Origin: Stercoripulliclostridium_A sp045577735
GTDB taxonomy: Bacteria > Bacillota > Clostridia > Christensenellales > DTU072
Assembly: GCA_045577735.1 (NCBI GenBank)
Contig: JAZNIY010000022.1
Span: forward strand, 1 to 48,603
Direction: 5' to 3'
Length of the DNA: 48,603 nt
A program made the position numbers and the translations under genes. Shown piece after piece: positions 1 through 8,294 of the stretch (position 1 is the stretch's first letter; every line of letters starts with the position of its first letter). The notes below the pieces were generated by a model. The model did no database searches and was not told the origin of the DNA. It worked only from the letters and a program-made list of their open reading frames with translations.

Positions 1-25
1 TATTTTTACCTGTGTTAAGCCTCTA

Positions 26-151
26 ATAGACTTTGGTTTTTAGATGCTAGACAAGGAAAAGTGAAAAAACCGAAAGGTTGCTGTACTAGCGTACTGCTCC
101 TTGAGATTTTTTTGCTATTGACGCAGTATAGCGCTAAAAAACAAAGTCTAT
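26..151 (-). repeat. PAL element 1, complete, core A
   Basis: This is a 126 bp imperfect palindrome. It begins with ATAGACTTTGG and ends with CAAAGTCTAT, so the outer arms are inverted repeats. The centre reads GTAC, TAGC, GTAC inside the A-type core (GGTTGCT ... TGCTCC). Read on the other strand it is almost identical to the copies at 32551-32677 and 48434-48559, which lie 32 and 48 kb away. The GCG end faces right, towards the promoter at 243. Confidence 0.9.
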
Positions 152-236
152 CCCAAGGGGAGTTTACGTAGAGCGTACATGACCCGAAGGGAGCTTTTTA
201 GTTTTTCAAAGCCTAGCGCCAAAATAGCGCGTTTTT
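152..236 (-). repeat. PAL element 2, half copy, core B
   Basis: The sequence continues directly from element 1 with CCCAAGGGGAG, then a B-type core (TTTAC ... GTACATGACCC), and ends in GCGCCAAAATAGCGCGTTTT, the second type of outer arm. The matching left outer arm is missing, so this is a half element fused to element 1. The same fusion occurs at 13621/13622, and as its mirror image at 32550/32551 and 48433/48434. Its terminal GCGCGT also forms one arm of an inverted repeat around the -35 box of the next promoter. Confidence 0.75.
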
Positions 237-242
237 TCGTAC

Positions 243-271
243 TTGACACGCGCGCAATTATATAATAAAAT
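243..271 (+). promoter_or_regulatory. Sigma-A-type promoter of surface operon 1
   Basis: A -35 box TTGACA (243-248) and a -10 box TAAAAT (266-271) are 17 nt apart, which is optimal spacing. The -35 is followed at once by CGCGCGC. GCGCGT (227-232) and ACGCGC (248-253) form an inverted repeat spanning it, as an operator would. The leader carries a stem of GTATGC (281-286) and GCATAC (297-302). The promoter at 18042-18070 has the same design. Confidence 0.75.
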
Positions 272-327
272 ATATTGTGTGTATGCATACTCGCGCGCAT
301 ACGTAATATTTTATTAAAGGAATTATA

Positions 328-1761
328 ATGGAAAATTACGAGAATCAAGATTTACATCTCACTTGCTTTACCGACAACGCCCTTTCTAACGAGGATAATC
401 TTGGTAGGGAAAACGCAGTAGAGGAGTGCACTCAAAATGAGGATATTACTAAAAACGATATTGAAGTTTCTCTTAAGGCTAATACGCCGGTAGAGGATTC
501 TCTTGAAGGTGTCGAAGAGGCTGTTTCAAGTGAAGAGGCTGTTTCAAGTGAAGATGCGCCTAAAAAGAAGAAAATTTTGTCTGAATCCGAACTAACCCAC
601 GATGAGGTCGTTGGCAAGGTTGAGGAAAGATTGGAGCTTCCCAGTGACGAGAGCTTCAAGAAACCAAAAACCAAAAAGGAAAAGCAAAAAAAGTGGCTAA
701 CCACCATTTTATTCATTCTTTTTAACGTTATCGCCGTTGGTGTCGTGCTCTTTTTAGAGATTAAAGACAGCAACTTTATGGGCTTTGACGATATTATGAG
801 AAGGATAGGCGAGCACTACGTGTGGCTTCTTATCCTTGTGCTTGCGTTTGCAGTACATATGCTTGCCGATACCTTCGTTTTCTTTGCCCTAATTAGAAAA
901 TGTGGATACGGGCACCGTTATGCCTTGTCTGCAAAGGTCGCTTTCCTAGGCACCTACTACGACAATATCACCCCCTGGGCAACGGGTGGTCAGCCCTTCC
1001 AAATGCACTATATGGCAAAGTCGAACATAGATACCCCGACTGCCATTACGCTACCCGTCGTAAAGCACGCGATTAGGGTTTTTGCAATGGACGGACTTGC
1101 CATTTTCTTCTTCATATTTGCCGGCACCGAGGTCAGTGGCGTCATTCTCGCCGGTACCATAATTTGGATTATAATTACCCCAATGCTACCTCTAATTCTT
1201 ATGATTTTTAGCAAAAACATACCATTTACGCTAAAAATGACGAGAAAAATAGTGCATCTAGGCAAAAAGATGAAGCTGGTAAAAGACGAGGAAAAGGCAG
1301 TAGCAAAGGCACAAGATAACGTTGACAGCTTTATTGCGGCGTTCAAGTTCCTCGGTAAGCGTAAGTCCATAATTTTCATAGTTGGCATACTTTCTCTTAT
1401 TGACCTTTTTGCAGTCGCAACCTACCCTTACCTCATCGTTAGAATGCTTGGGGGAGAGGGTAACTTTGGCGAACTCATAAGCAAGGCTTTCTATACCACA
1501 TTTGCTGCGGGACTAATTCCCACTCCCGGTTCAAGTGGGGCTGCAGAGGGCTCTTTCTACGCAGTATTTAATAACGTCGTCCCCGAAGGCACGCTCTTTT
1601 GGGCAGTTATTTTATATAGAGTATTCACATTCTATCTACCCATTTTGTGTGGCGTAGTGCTCCAACTTTACGATGCAATTCGCGGTAAGCGTAAGGTTAA
1701 ACTCGTAAAGAGGGAAATCACTTGGTTATCTCAAAAGACCATAAACAATAAAAATCGTTAG
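328..1761 (+). CDS. LPG synthase TM-region / flippase-like integral membrane protein
   Basis: This 477-residue protein belongs to the lysylphosphatidylglycerol synthase transmembrane family (YbhN/AglD/UPF0104-like), which is involved in moving or modifying lipids or lipid-linked precursors. The signature is the TPWATGGQPFQ segment after the third helix, preceded by FLGTYYDN, and a late GLIPTPGSSGAAEG motif. The first helix starts near residue 122. The first 120 residues are acidic and low-complexity, contain a tandem duplication of EEAVSS, and end in a basic KKPKTKKEKQKK stretch, which suggests a cytoplasmic tail. There is no MprF-type aminoacyl-transferase domain, so amino-acid transfer to lipid is not expected. 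AAAGGA six bases upstream of ATG supports the start. It is first in an operon with two surface proteins, 4 bp ahead of the next gene. I infer a role in supplying or modifying an envelope lipid or glycolipid for that system; the substrate is unknown. Confidence 0.85.
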   Translation: MENYENQDLHLTCFTDNALSNEDNLGRENAVEECTQNEDITKNDIEVSLKANTPVEDSLEGVEEAVSSEEAVSSEDAPKKKKILSESELTHDEVVGKVEERLELPSDESFKKPKTKKEKQKKWLTTILFILFNVIAVGVVLFLEIKDSNFMGFDDIMRRIGEHYVWLLILVLAFAVHMLADTFVFFALIRKCGYGHRYALSAKVAFLGTYYDNITPWATGGQPFQMHYMAKSNIDTPTAITLPVVKHAIRVFAMDGLAIFFFIFAGTEVSGVILAGTIIWIIITPMLPLILMIFSKNIPFTLKMTRKIVHLGKKMKLVKDEEKAVAKAQDNVDSFIAAFKFLGKRKSIIFIVGILSLIDLFAVATYPYLIVRMLGGEGNFGELISKAFYTTFAAGLIPTPGSSGAAEGSFYAVFNNVVPEGTLFWAVILYRVFTFYLPILCGVVLQLYDAIRGKRKVKLVKREITWLSQKTINNKNR

Positions 1762-1765
1762 GCCT

Positions 1766-4700
1766 ATGAAAAAATTATTACTTACTTTAGTTTTCGTACT
1801 ATTAATCGTTGCAGTTGGCGCTCACGCCACTTTAGGGTGGGATAATACCCCTGCAACTGCTGAAGAGGTTACTGCTACCGATAACTATATATTTATTGAA
1901 ACGGAGGCCGATTTCCTCGACTTTATGACTATCGGCAGATATACGGCGACCGAAAATGACGTATACGTTTTGACGAGCGACATATATCTTGACCGTTTGT
2001 ATGCGGGTGGTGGCAAACTTGGAACTACCTCAAATAGCGGTGCCACCTTTAACGGCACCTTTGACGGCAGAGGTCACGCCATAGTGGGACTAAAGGAGCC
2101 TCTATTCGATATCATCGGCGAGAGTGGGGTTGTAGACGACCTTTTGCTAATCGGTGTTGAGGGTAAAGAGGGTAGCATTCTTAATAGTAACCCCAAATAC
2201 GCTCTTGCCTACCTTAACAAGGGTACCATTAAGTACGTTCATATGACGGGCGAGGTGGAGTACAGCGCCTTTGTTGGTACTAATAGTGGCACTATCCAGC
2301 ATTCCCTTGCCGTAATTAAGCGCGCAAATATGGTGGAAGGCAAGGAAACGATGCTATTTGCCTATGAAAACACCGGTACTATCGACGAGCAATATTCCTA
2401 TGCTTACGACGTAAACAACGACAAAGAATGGGGTAATAGGTCATATTTTATAGACGCTGATTCTATTGATTACGTTGTAGTAAACCAGGCGTTAGTGTGC
2501 AACGAAAGTCTTTTCCTTAGGTACGGAGTAAACTTGTTTAACACTCCCTTTGTCGTGCCTCAAACAATGAATAATGCAACCATAGGTAATAAGCTTGCCG
2601 GGTATATTGACTCGAACTCGACGTTCACTATTTGCTATTACAATGCTGACTATTTGCCCTATGAAATAGACGTTAATTATAATTTTTTGATTTACTCTAA
2701 TGTTGTTATTCACAACACCCCCGGGACTTTTAGTGGTGGTGATGGAACGAAAGAGAATCCATACGAAATAGGTACCATCGAAGATTTGATGACGCTTGCT
2801 ACTCTCCAAGAGGGCGAATATGCCATGTTGGTTGAAAACATAATCTTGGACGAACGCTATCTTTACGGTGCTAACCAGTACTTAATAGAAGAACTTAACG
2901 GTCATTTTGACGGAAACGGCCACACCATAACCATGGGTAACTTTAAGAATGCGTCGGGCAGAAATGTAAAGTTGTTTAATACCATTAACCCAACCGGCAC
3001 CGTTACCGATTTGTTCATGTCCGGCTATTTAGCAGATTATAACTATGGTACCATATCAAACGTTACGGGAATTAGCGTAATTGGGTATGAATATAATGAC
3101 GTTTACATAGCCTTTATTTCCTTTAACGCTGGTACGATAATTCGTTCCCACGCCGAGGGCTTTGCAGGACTTGTAGGTAATAATACCCTGGATGGACAAA
3201 TGATTTATTGTTCTTCCAAGAATAACCTATTCGTATATAATAACAATGGCCCCATTTACGGCGGTTACTACGAGATGACGGAGGAAAAAACTGCCTTTTC
3301 CACTCTCTTTGACGGCAATACCTTTAACCTTCCTAACGCTATTGAGTGTGTGGGCGTAAATAAGTTGGATGCCAACAATCCCATATACGCCTATACCAGC
3401 GATATCGACCTAGCAAATTTCCCCACGGTTAGCACCAAAGAGGGCGAATACTTCTACACCAATACCTGGGCGTTTGGACAAGATGGAGAGAGTGGCATGG
3501 AGCCTTATTCTTGGGGCTACCTAAATAATAACCCAAGCGATTTGCCCATTCTCGTAAGGCCCGAAAACCGCCTAGCATACAAGAAAAACTTGCGCGCAAA
3601 CGGATATTATGCCGAGGCAGAATATTCGTACGGCACTAATAGTGGTAGACGAGATTACGTTTTAAGAACGCTACCTCTAGGCACCGATACCACTTCGTAT
3701 ACTCCCTTTGACGACGTTAGCGACAACCTCTTCGTGGGCGCAAACGGACACGTATACGAGCTTCTTTCCACGGCTAGTGGTAACTTTAGCGTTGCAAGTG
3801 CAGAACATATGATTAAGAGCGGACTTTCCGTTGACGCTGAAAATTACCTTCTGGACAAGGAACTCAACTGGACCATTAGAGCAATAGGGGACGGCGCATT
3901 TGCTCCCTTTATCGGCACTACTTTTGATAGCGCCGTCAATCCAAACTGCGAGTTCTATCTTCTTTATGAAGATAGTATGGTATATCTTGAAGCAATGGTA
4001 ACCCTTACCGATAGCTTGAAAATGGAGTATGCTTACGTTGAAAAGTGCGTGGGACTAAATACCGTACTGAGCGCACTTGACGTTCGTAATACCATTGGAG
4101 GCGTGTGCTTGGGTATGGAGTATGCCACCGACTCAAACAACATCTTTGGGTATAGTGGCATTAGCTACTCCATTAAAGACGGAGAGGGCAACGACCTTGG
4201 CGCAACCTCCTTATATTCTCTCGAAACCGATACCGAGTACTTCCTTTACCTCACTATGCCCTCCACGGCAACGATAACGGGCACTACCTTCAAGTCACGT
4301 TTTGTGCTAACGAAGGGCACCTTCGACGTTGATGGGTGCAAGATTGAAAGTGGAATAGGTGGACTCACCGAGGAAAGCGCTCTCACTTACGACAAAGAGG
4401 TTAGTGACCTTAGCGCACTCCTTCTTTCCTCGCTTGCACTTAAAAACTTCTCTATCGGTAATATAGTAGGGCTGGAAATCGTCAGCCTCACCAAGCCCAA
4501 CGGCTGGGACTACAACGAAGTTACTGCTATTAGAGATGCCGGCGTCTATACCGTTAACGTGACCATTCGCATAGAAGGATTTAACGATGCTACTAAACAA
4601 ATATCCTTCCACGTATTGCCCAAAGAGGTTGAAGTATACGTCAAGGTAAACGGACAAGATAACGTAAGCATAAACTACTATGACGATATTACGGTTACCT

Positions 4701-7700
4701 ATCACGACCTAAACGACAGCGACCTAAGCGAGCTTGTGGGATTGTCTTACGGCAGTGACTACTTCAAGGGAAGCGCCGTTACTACGGGTGAAAACTACTA
4801 CGTAGTTTCCTTTGCTCCTCCCGGTGATGACGTCAACCTAAATTACGTCATTAAGGTTGCGAATAGGGTGGCAACGGTTAAGGTTAACCCCGTTAAGATT
4901 ACCCTTGACGAGGGGGCATTCCAGTCCCGAGCGCTAACCTATGACGGCTTGGAGCACGCTGTTACACTTGACGAAAGCAAGATTAACAAGAATACCCTTG
5001 AGCCTACGGCCCTGGATTACAGCCTAGTATATTACTACGCTTCCGAGAACTCAAACACCCCTTACGCATTTAGTGGCGTCGGCAGTTATAACCTCGAAGT
5101 ACAAGTGGTATCCTCTAACCCCAATTACATTTCCAGCGACCTAGTACAAGCAACGCTTACCATTACCAAAAAGGCCATTACCATTAGAACCTCTAATAGC
5201 ACGGTTTCTTTTGGCGACGATGCCGAATACTCCTATGAAGTAATCTTTGACGATGGCGTTCCAACCCAAGACGAGGTGAATGAACTCCTAGTTTTGGGTA
5301 CCCATTATACCATTACTTCCCCATACGTAAAGGGCGAGAGCGACGCCGGAGCAACGGGCTTTGAGATTACCTTTACCCTTTTACCATACGCTCCTGAGGA
5401 CGCGGGCGCGCTCGTAAATTATGACATTAGCGTTAGCGAGACGAAGGGCGTTTTAACCATTTTGAAGAAGTTCTACAAGCTTGATATGGTTGACTCCTAC
5501 GTCTATACCGGTATGGGCGTAAAACTTGACTTTAAGGGAGAGGAAATACCCTTTGCAGAGGGGTACCCCCAATTTAAGATTAAGAGAATTCTTGCAAACG
5601 AAGTTATAGACTACGTGGGCACGCCTGCAAACGCTTGCGACAGCTCGTTTAGTTACGTCGCCTACATCAAGATTGATGAAACCGACGAGCACGTCGGAAG
5701 CACGAACTCTACCTATTATCCCGAAGCCGATTCAAACGGCGTTATAGCAAAGGAATTCGTAATTACCCCCAAGAACTTGGAAATAAGCGGGCTTTACGTC
5801 ACCCACGGAGCTTTGCGCTACGCCCTTGAGGATAATTTGTCCTTTACCTATGACAAGACTCCTTACGTTATAGATATTGACCGTAACGAGTTTGCAGGTG
5901 GCCTCGGCGCAACCTTTACCTATTCCTACATTCTTTACGACGGAAGCGAGGTTATTGAAAGTAATTCGCCCATCAGCCTAACCGATGCTACCCGTATTAA
6001 AGAGGTATCGCTTACCATTTCTAATGGTAACAACTACAACCCCTGGACTTCGACCGAGGTCGTTACCTCCTTTACCATTACTCCTCGTGAAATTGCACTG
6101 GAACAACCAAGCGCCCTTGCATACAAGGGTATCGCATACGATCTGGCATTCATTTCCGAGAGGGTAAACGCCCTTGAATATCAAACGGGCTACGCTCCCA
6201 TAAGCGGTGACGACGTGGACTTTACCGTCACTATCTTGGGTGGTTTATTAAGCATTATCAACCCCGGCAACTATACCCTAGAGGTAACGTCAAACAACTC
6301 TAACTACGTCCTTAAGAGTGACAACGTGCTCCACCAAATGATTAATAGTGGTAACGCAACCATAAACTTGGAGGGATACTCCTTCCCCGTTTACGAATAC
6401 GGCACTTTGGGTGCAACCGAACCCTACGTCATCGCCAAGGACTTCGAGTTCGAAATTGATACCTCCGGTCAACCCATAAAACAAGACGTTAAGTTCTTCA
6501 TCGACTTTAATGCTACCAACCAAAGAGGCTCCTTCGCTCCCGGTACCTATAATATAACCAGTGCCGAATCCTTGACCGGCATCGTTGAGGGCGAGGTTAC
6601 CGAATTTTTGGCATTTACCATTTTGAACGGACTTAATAAAATCGTTATTAAACCCATAGAAATCACCTTCGATTACAAAAATATGCTCTCCGAGGGCGTG
6701 GGAATTAAGGACAGCTACGTTTATGGCGATGAGGCCGTTAAGACCTTGCCCGACTACGTTAATAAGACCCAAGTAAGCCCGGTAAACGAGGGTAGCAGAG
6801 TTAGCGAAAACCCCGGCATCACCGTTACGCCCGATAGGACGATTAGACACGTTGGAAGCTATACCTTTACTGCAACTGCAAGCTACCAAACCATGGGCGA
6901 CGACGGCACGATGGTGGACTGCTACGTCATTACCGATAGCGCAAAAACCCACCAAATCACCGTGGAAAAGAGGGAGGTCGTTATTGAGCTTACCCCGGTT
7001 ACCATATATCTCGGCGAGGACAAGCCCTCCTCTTTTGCAGTAAGATATCCCGTTTCCAGCAAGCAACCACTTAGCATCGACAAGGGTAACTTGGCTTTCA
7101 CCTTTACCGTTCCGGGCTTTAATAACCAAGTGGAAAGCGACTATGCCGTAACCGTTAGCGCAAGACTAAAAGAGGGCAACGAGTTCTACGACAACTATAT
7201 CTTTACCAAGAGCTACCCCAATGCCAAAGAATTGAGCGTTAGGGCAAAAGAATTCGACGGCGTAACCGTTAGTGACGCAACCTCGGTTTATACCTCTCAA
7301 CCCGTGCTTCCCGTAGTTATCGGCGCACCCATGGATGCAACCGTAACCTTTAGCACTACGCCCGTAAACGCAGGCACCTATTCCGTTGAGGTTACCATCG
7401 AAAAGGTACAATACAGAACCTTGACTTTTACTGCAACGGTTACCATCACTAAGGCAACGCCCACCATTCAGTTTACCGGCTCCAACAACTTCCCCTATGA
7501 CGTAAGGCATACCCTACAAAACAGCGACGTATTTGCTTACGTACATAATCAAGGCATGGAAGTAGAGGGTGAATTCTACTTTATGAAAACCAACGGACTT
7601 ACCGACGTTGAATATCTACGTTACGGCAGTTACGAGTATAAGGTTGGCTTCAACCCCACCGATACCCAAAACTACAACGAGGTAAGTGATTTGACCTATA

Positions 7701-8272
7701 CCATGAATACCTACGTTGAAGACGCCGATTATACCCTAACTGCAAACGATGCTCCCGTTGGCACCGTTATAAGCGCAGAAAGTAGCGTTACCTTCAAGCT
7801 GGTTACCAGCGAAAGGGTACAAGGCGTATTGCATCTTTTGGTTGACGGCAATAACACCTTCTTTACGTCTACGCCAAACGAATACGTCATTAATACCGAT
7901 AGGGAGAGCGTGCTCGTTGATATTATGATTCAAAACAGCTCTATTTACACCATAGAGGTCAAAATTGATATTGAAAACGAAGTAGTTGAAGAGGAACCCG
8001 AGGATCCCAATCCCACGCCTAACCCCAATCCCGGTGGTGGCGAGGGTGAAGAAGGCGAGGGTGGAAGTGGTTCCAACGAGGGCACTAACCAAGGTGGTAG
8101 TGGCTCTAACGAAGGCAACTCTACCGACGTAGAAAGCAATGGCGATGGTGACGGAGATAAGAAGGATGGCCTCAGCCAAGGCGCAATTATAGGTATAATT
8201 GCAGGATGCTCCGCACTAGCTATGGTGGGTGTAGTAATTCTTCTCATCATCCTAAAGAAAAAGAAGCAATAA
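1766..8272 (+). CDS. Giant GLUG/MBG-repeat surface protein, C-terminal membrane anchor
   Basis: This 2168-residue secreted protein has an N-terminal signal peptide (MKKLLLTLVFVLLIVAVGAH, cleavage near residue 20-25). Two regions, about 60-200 and 320-520, read like GLUG/beta-helix adhesin segments (GTFDGRGHAI, NGHFDGNGHTI, repeated NxGTI turns). From about residue 950 to 1950 roughly ten MBG/YDG-type beta-sandwich repeats follow at about 95-110 residue spacing. Each ends in a motif such as LTITKKAITI, FVITPKNLEI, FTITPREIAL or KIVIKPIEIT. The C terminus has a Pro/Gly/Ser/Glu-rich spacer, one membrane helix (GAIIGIIAGCSALAMVGVVI) and a KKKKQ tail. No LPXTG motif is present, so it is anchored by the membrane rather than by sortase. 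It starts 4 bp after the upstream stop with only a weak ribosome site, suggesting translational coupling. I infer an adhesin or wall-spanning fibre; the ligand is unknown. Confidence 0.85.
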   Translation: MKKLLLTLVFVLLIVAVGAHATLGWDNTPATAEEVTATDNYIFIETEADFLDFMTIGRYTATENDVYVLTSDIYLDRLYAGGGKLGTTSNSGATFNGTFDGRGHAIVGLKEPLFDIIGESGVVDDLLLIGVEGKEGSILNSNPKYALAYLNKGTIKYVHMTGEVEYSAFVGTNSGTIQHSLAVIKRANMVEGKETMLFAYENTGTIDEQYSYAYDVNNDKEWGNRSYFIDADSIDYVVVNQALVCNESLFLRYGVNLFNTPFVVPQTMNNATIGNKLAGYIDSNSTFTICYYNADYLPYEIDVNYNFLIYSNVVIHNTPGTFSGGDGTKENPYEIGTIEDLMTLATLQEGEYAMLVENIILDERYLYGANQYLIEELNGHFDGNGHTITMGNFKNASGRNVKLFNTINPTGTVTDLFMSGYLADYNYGTISNVTGISVIGYEYNDVYIAFISFNAGTIIRSHAEGFAGLVGNNTLDGQMIYCSSKNNLFVYNNNGPIYGGYYEMTEEKTAFSTLFDGNTFNLPNAIECVGVNKLDANNPIYAYTSDIDLANFPTVSTKEGEYFYTNTWAFGQDGESGMEPYSWGYLNNNPSDLPILVRPENRLAYKKNLRANGYYAEAEYSYGTNSGRRDYVLRTLPLGTDTTSYTPFDDVSDNLFVGANGHVYELLSTASGNFSVASAEHMIKSGLSVDAENYLLDKELNWTIRAIGDGAFAPFIGTTFDSAVNPNCEFYLLYEDSMVYLEAMVTLTDSLKMEYAYVEKCVGLNTVLSALDVRNTIGGVCLGMEYATDSNNIFGYSGISYSIKDGEGNDLGATSLYSLETDTEYFLYLTMPSTATITGTTFKSRFVLTKGTFDVDGCKIESGIGGLTEESALTYDKEVSDLSALLLSSLALKNFSIGNIVGLEIVSLTKPNGWDYNEVTAIRDAGVYTVNVTIRIEGFNDATKQISFHVLPKEVEVYVKVNGQDNVSINYYDDITVTYHDLNDSDLSELVGLSYGSDYFKGSAVTTGENYYVVSFAPPGDDVNLNYVIKVANRVATVKVNPVKITLDEGAFQSRALTYDGLEHAVTLDESKINKNTLEPTALDYSLVYYYASENSNTPYAFSGVGSYNLEVQVVSSNPNYISSDLVQATLTITKKAITIRTSNSTVSFGDDAEYSYEVIFDDGVPTQDEVNELLVLGTHYTITSPYVKGESDAGATGFEITFTLLPYAPEDAGALVNYDISVSETKGVLTILKKFYKLDMVDSYVYTGMGVKLDFKGEEIPFAEGYPQFKIKRILANEVIDYVGTPANACDSSFSYVAYIKIDETDEHVGSTNSTYYPEADSNGVIAKEFVITPKNLEISGLYVTHGALRYALEDNLSFTYDKTPYVIDIDRNEFAGGLGATFTYSYILYDGSEVIESNSPISLTDATRIKEVSLTISNGNNYNPWTSTEVVTSFTITPREIALEQPSALAYKGIAYDLAFISERVNALEYQTGYAPISGDDVDFTVTILGGLLSIINPGNYTLEVTSNNSNYVLKSDNVLHQMINSGNATINLEGYSFPVYEYGTLGATEPYVIAKDFEFEIDTSGQPIKQDVKFFIDFNATNQRGSFAPGTYNITSAESLTGIVEGEVTEFLAFTILNGLNKIVIKPIEITFDYKNMLSEGVGIKDSYVYGDEAVKTLPDYVNKTQVSPVNEGSRVSENPGITVTPDRTIRHVGSYTFTATASYQTMGDDGTMVDCYVITDSAKTHQITVEKREVVIELTPVTIYLGEDKPSSFAVRYPVSSKQPLSIDKGNLAFTFTVPGFNNQVESDYAVTVSARLKEGNEFYDNYIFTKSYPNAKELSVRAKEFDGVTVSDATSVYTSQPVLPVVIGAPMDATVTFSTTPVNAGTYSVEVTIEKVQYRTLTFTATVTITKATPTIQFTGSNNFPYDVRHTLQNSDVFAYVHNQGMEVEGEFYFMKTNGLTDVEYLRYGSYEYKVGFNPTDTQNYNEVSDLTYTMNTYVEDADYTLTANDAPVGTVISAESSVTFKLVTSERVQGVLHLLVDGNNTFFTSTPNEYVINTDRESVLVDIMIQNSSIYTIEVKIDIENEVVEEEPEDPNPTPNPNPGGGEGEEGEGGSGSNEGTNQGGSGSNEGNSTDVESNGDGDGDKKDGLSQGAIIGIIAGCSALAMVGVVILLIILKKKKQ

Positions 8273-8294
8273 TGACTAAGAGGGGGTTAAGGTC

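Noticed and set aside
6290..7129. 279-codon minus-strand frame inside the first giant gene
   Set aside because: It and many similar antisense frames (for example 19441-20172 and 26815-27318) arise from the codon bias of the MBG genes and have no ribosome site or recognisable protein features.
8179..8272. Sortase (LPXTG) anchor in the giant surface proteins
   Set aside because: The C termini have a helix and basic tail but no LPXTG-like motif before the helix in either protein.
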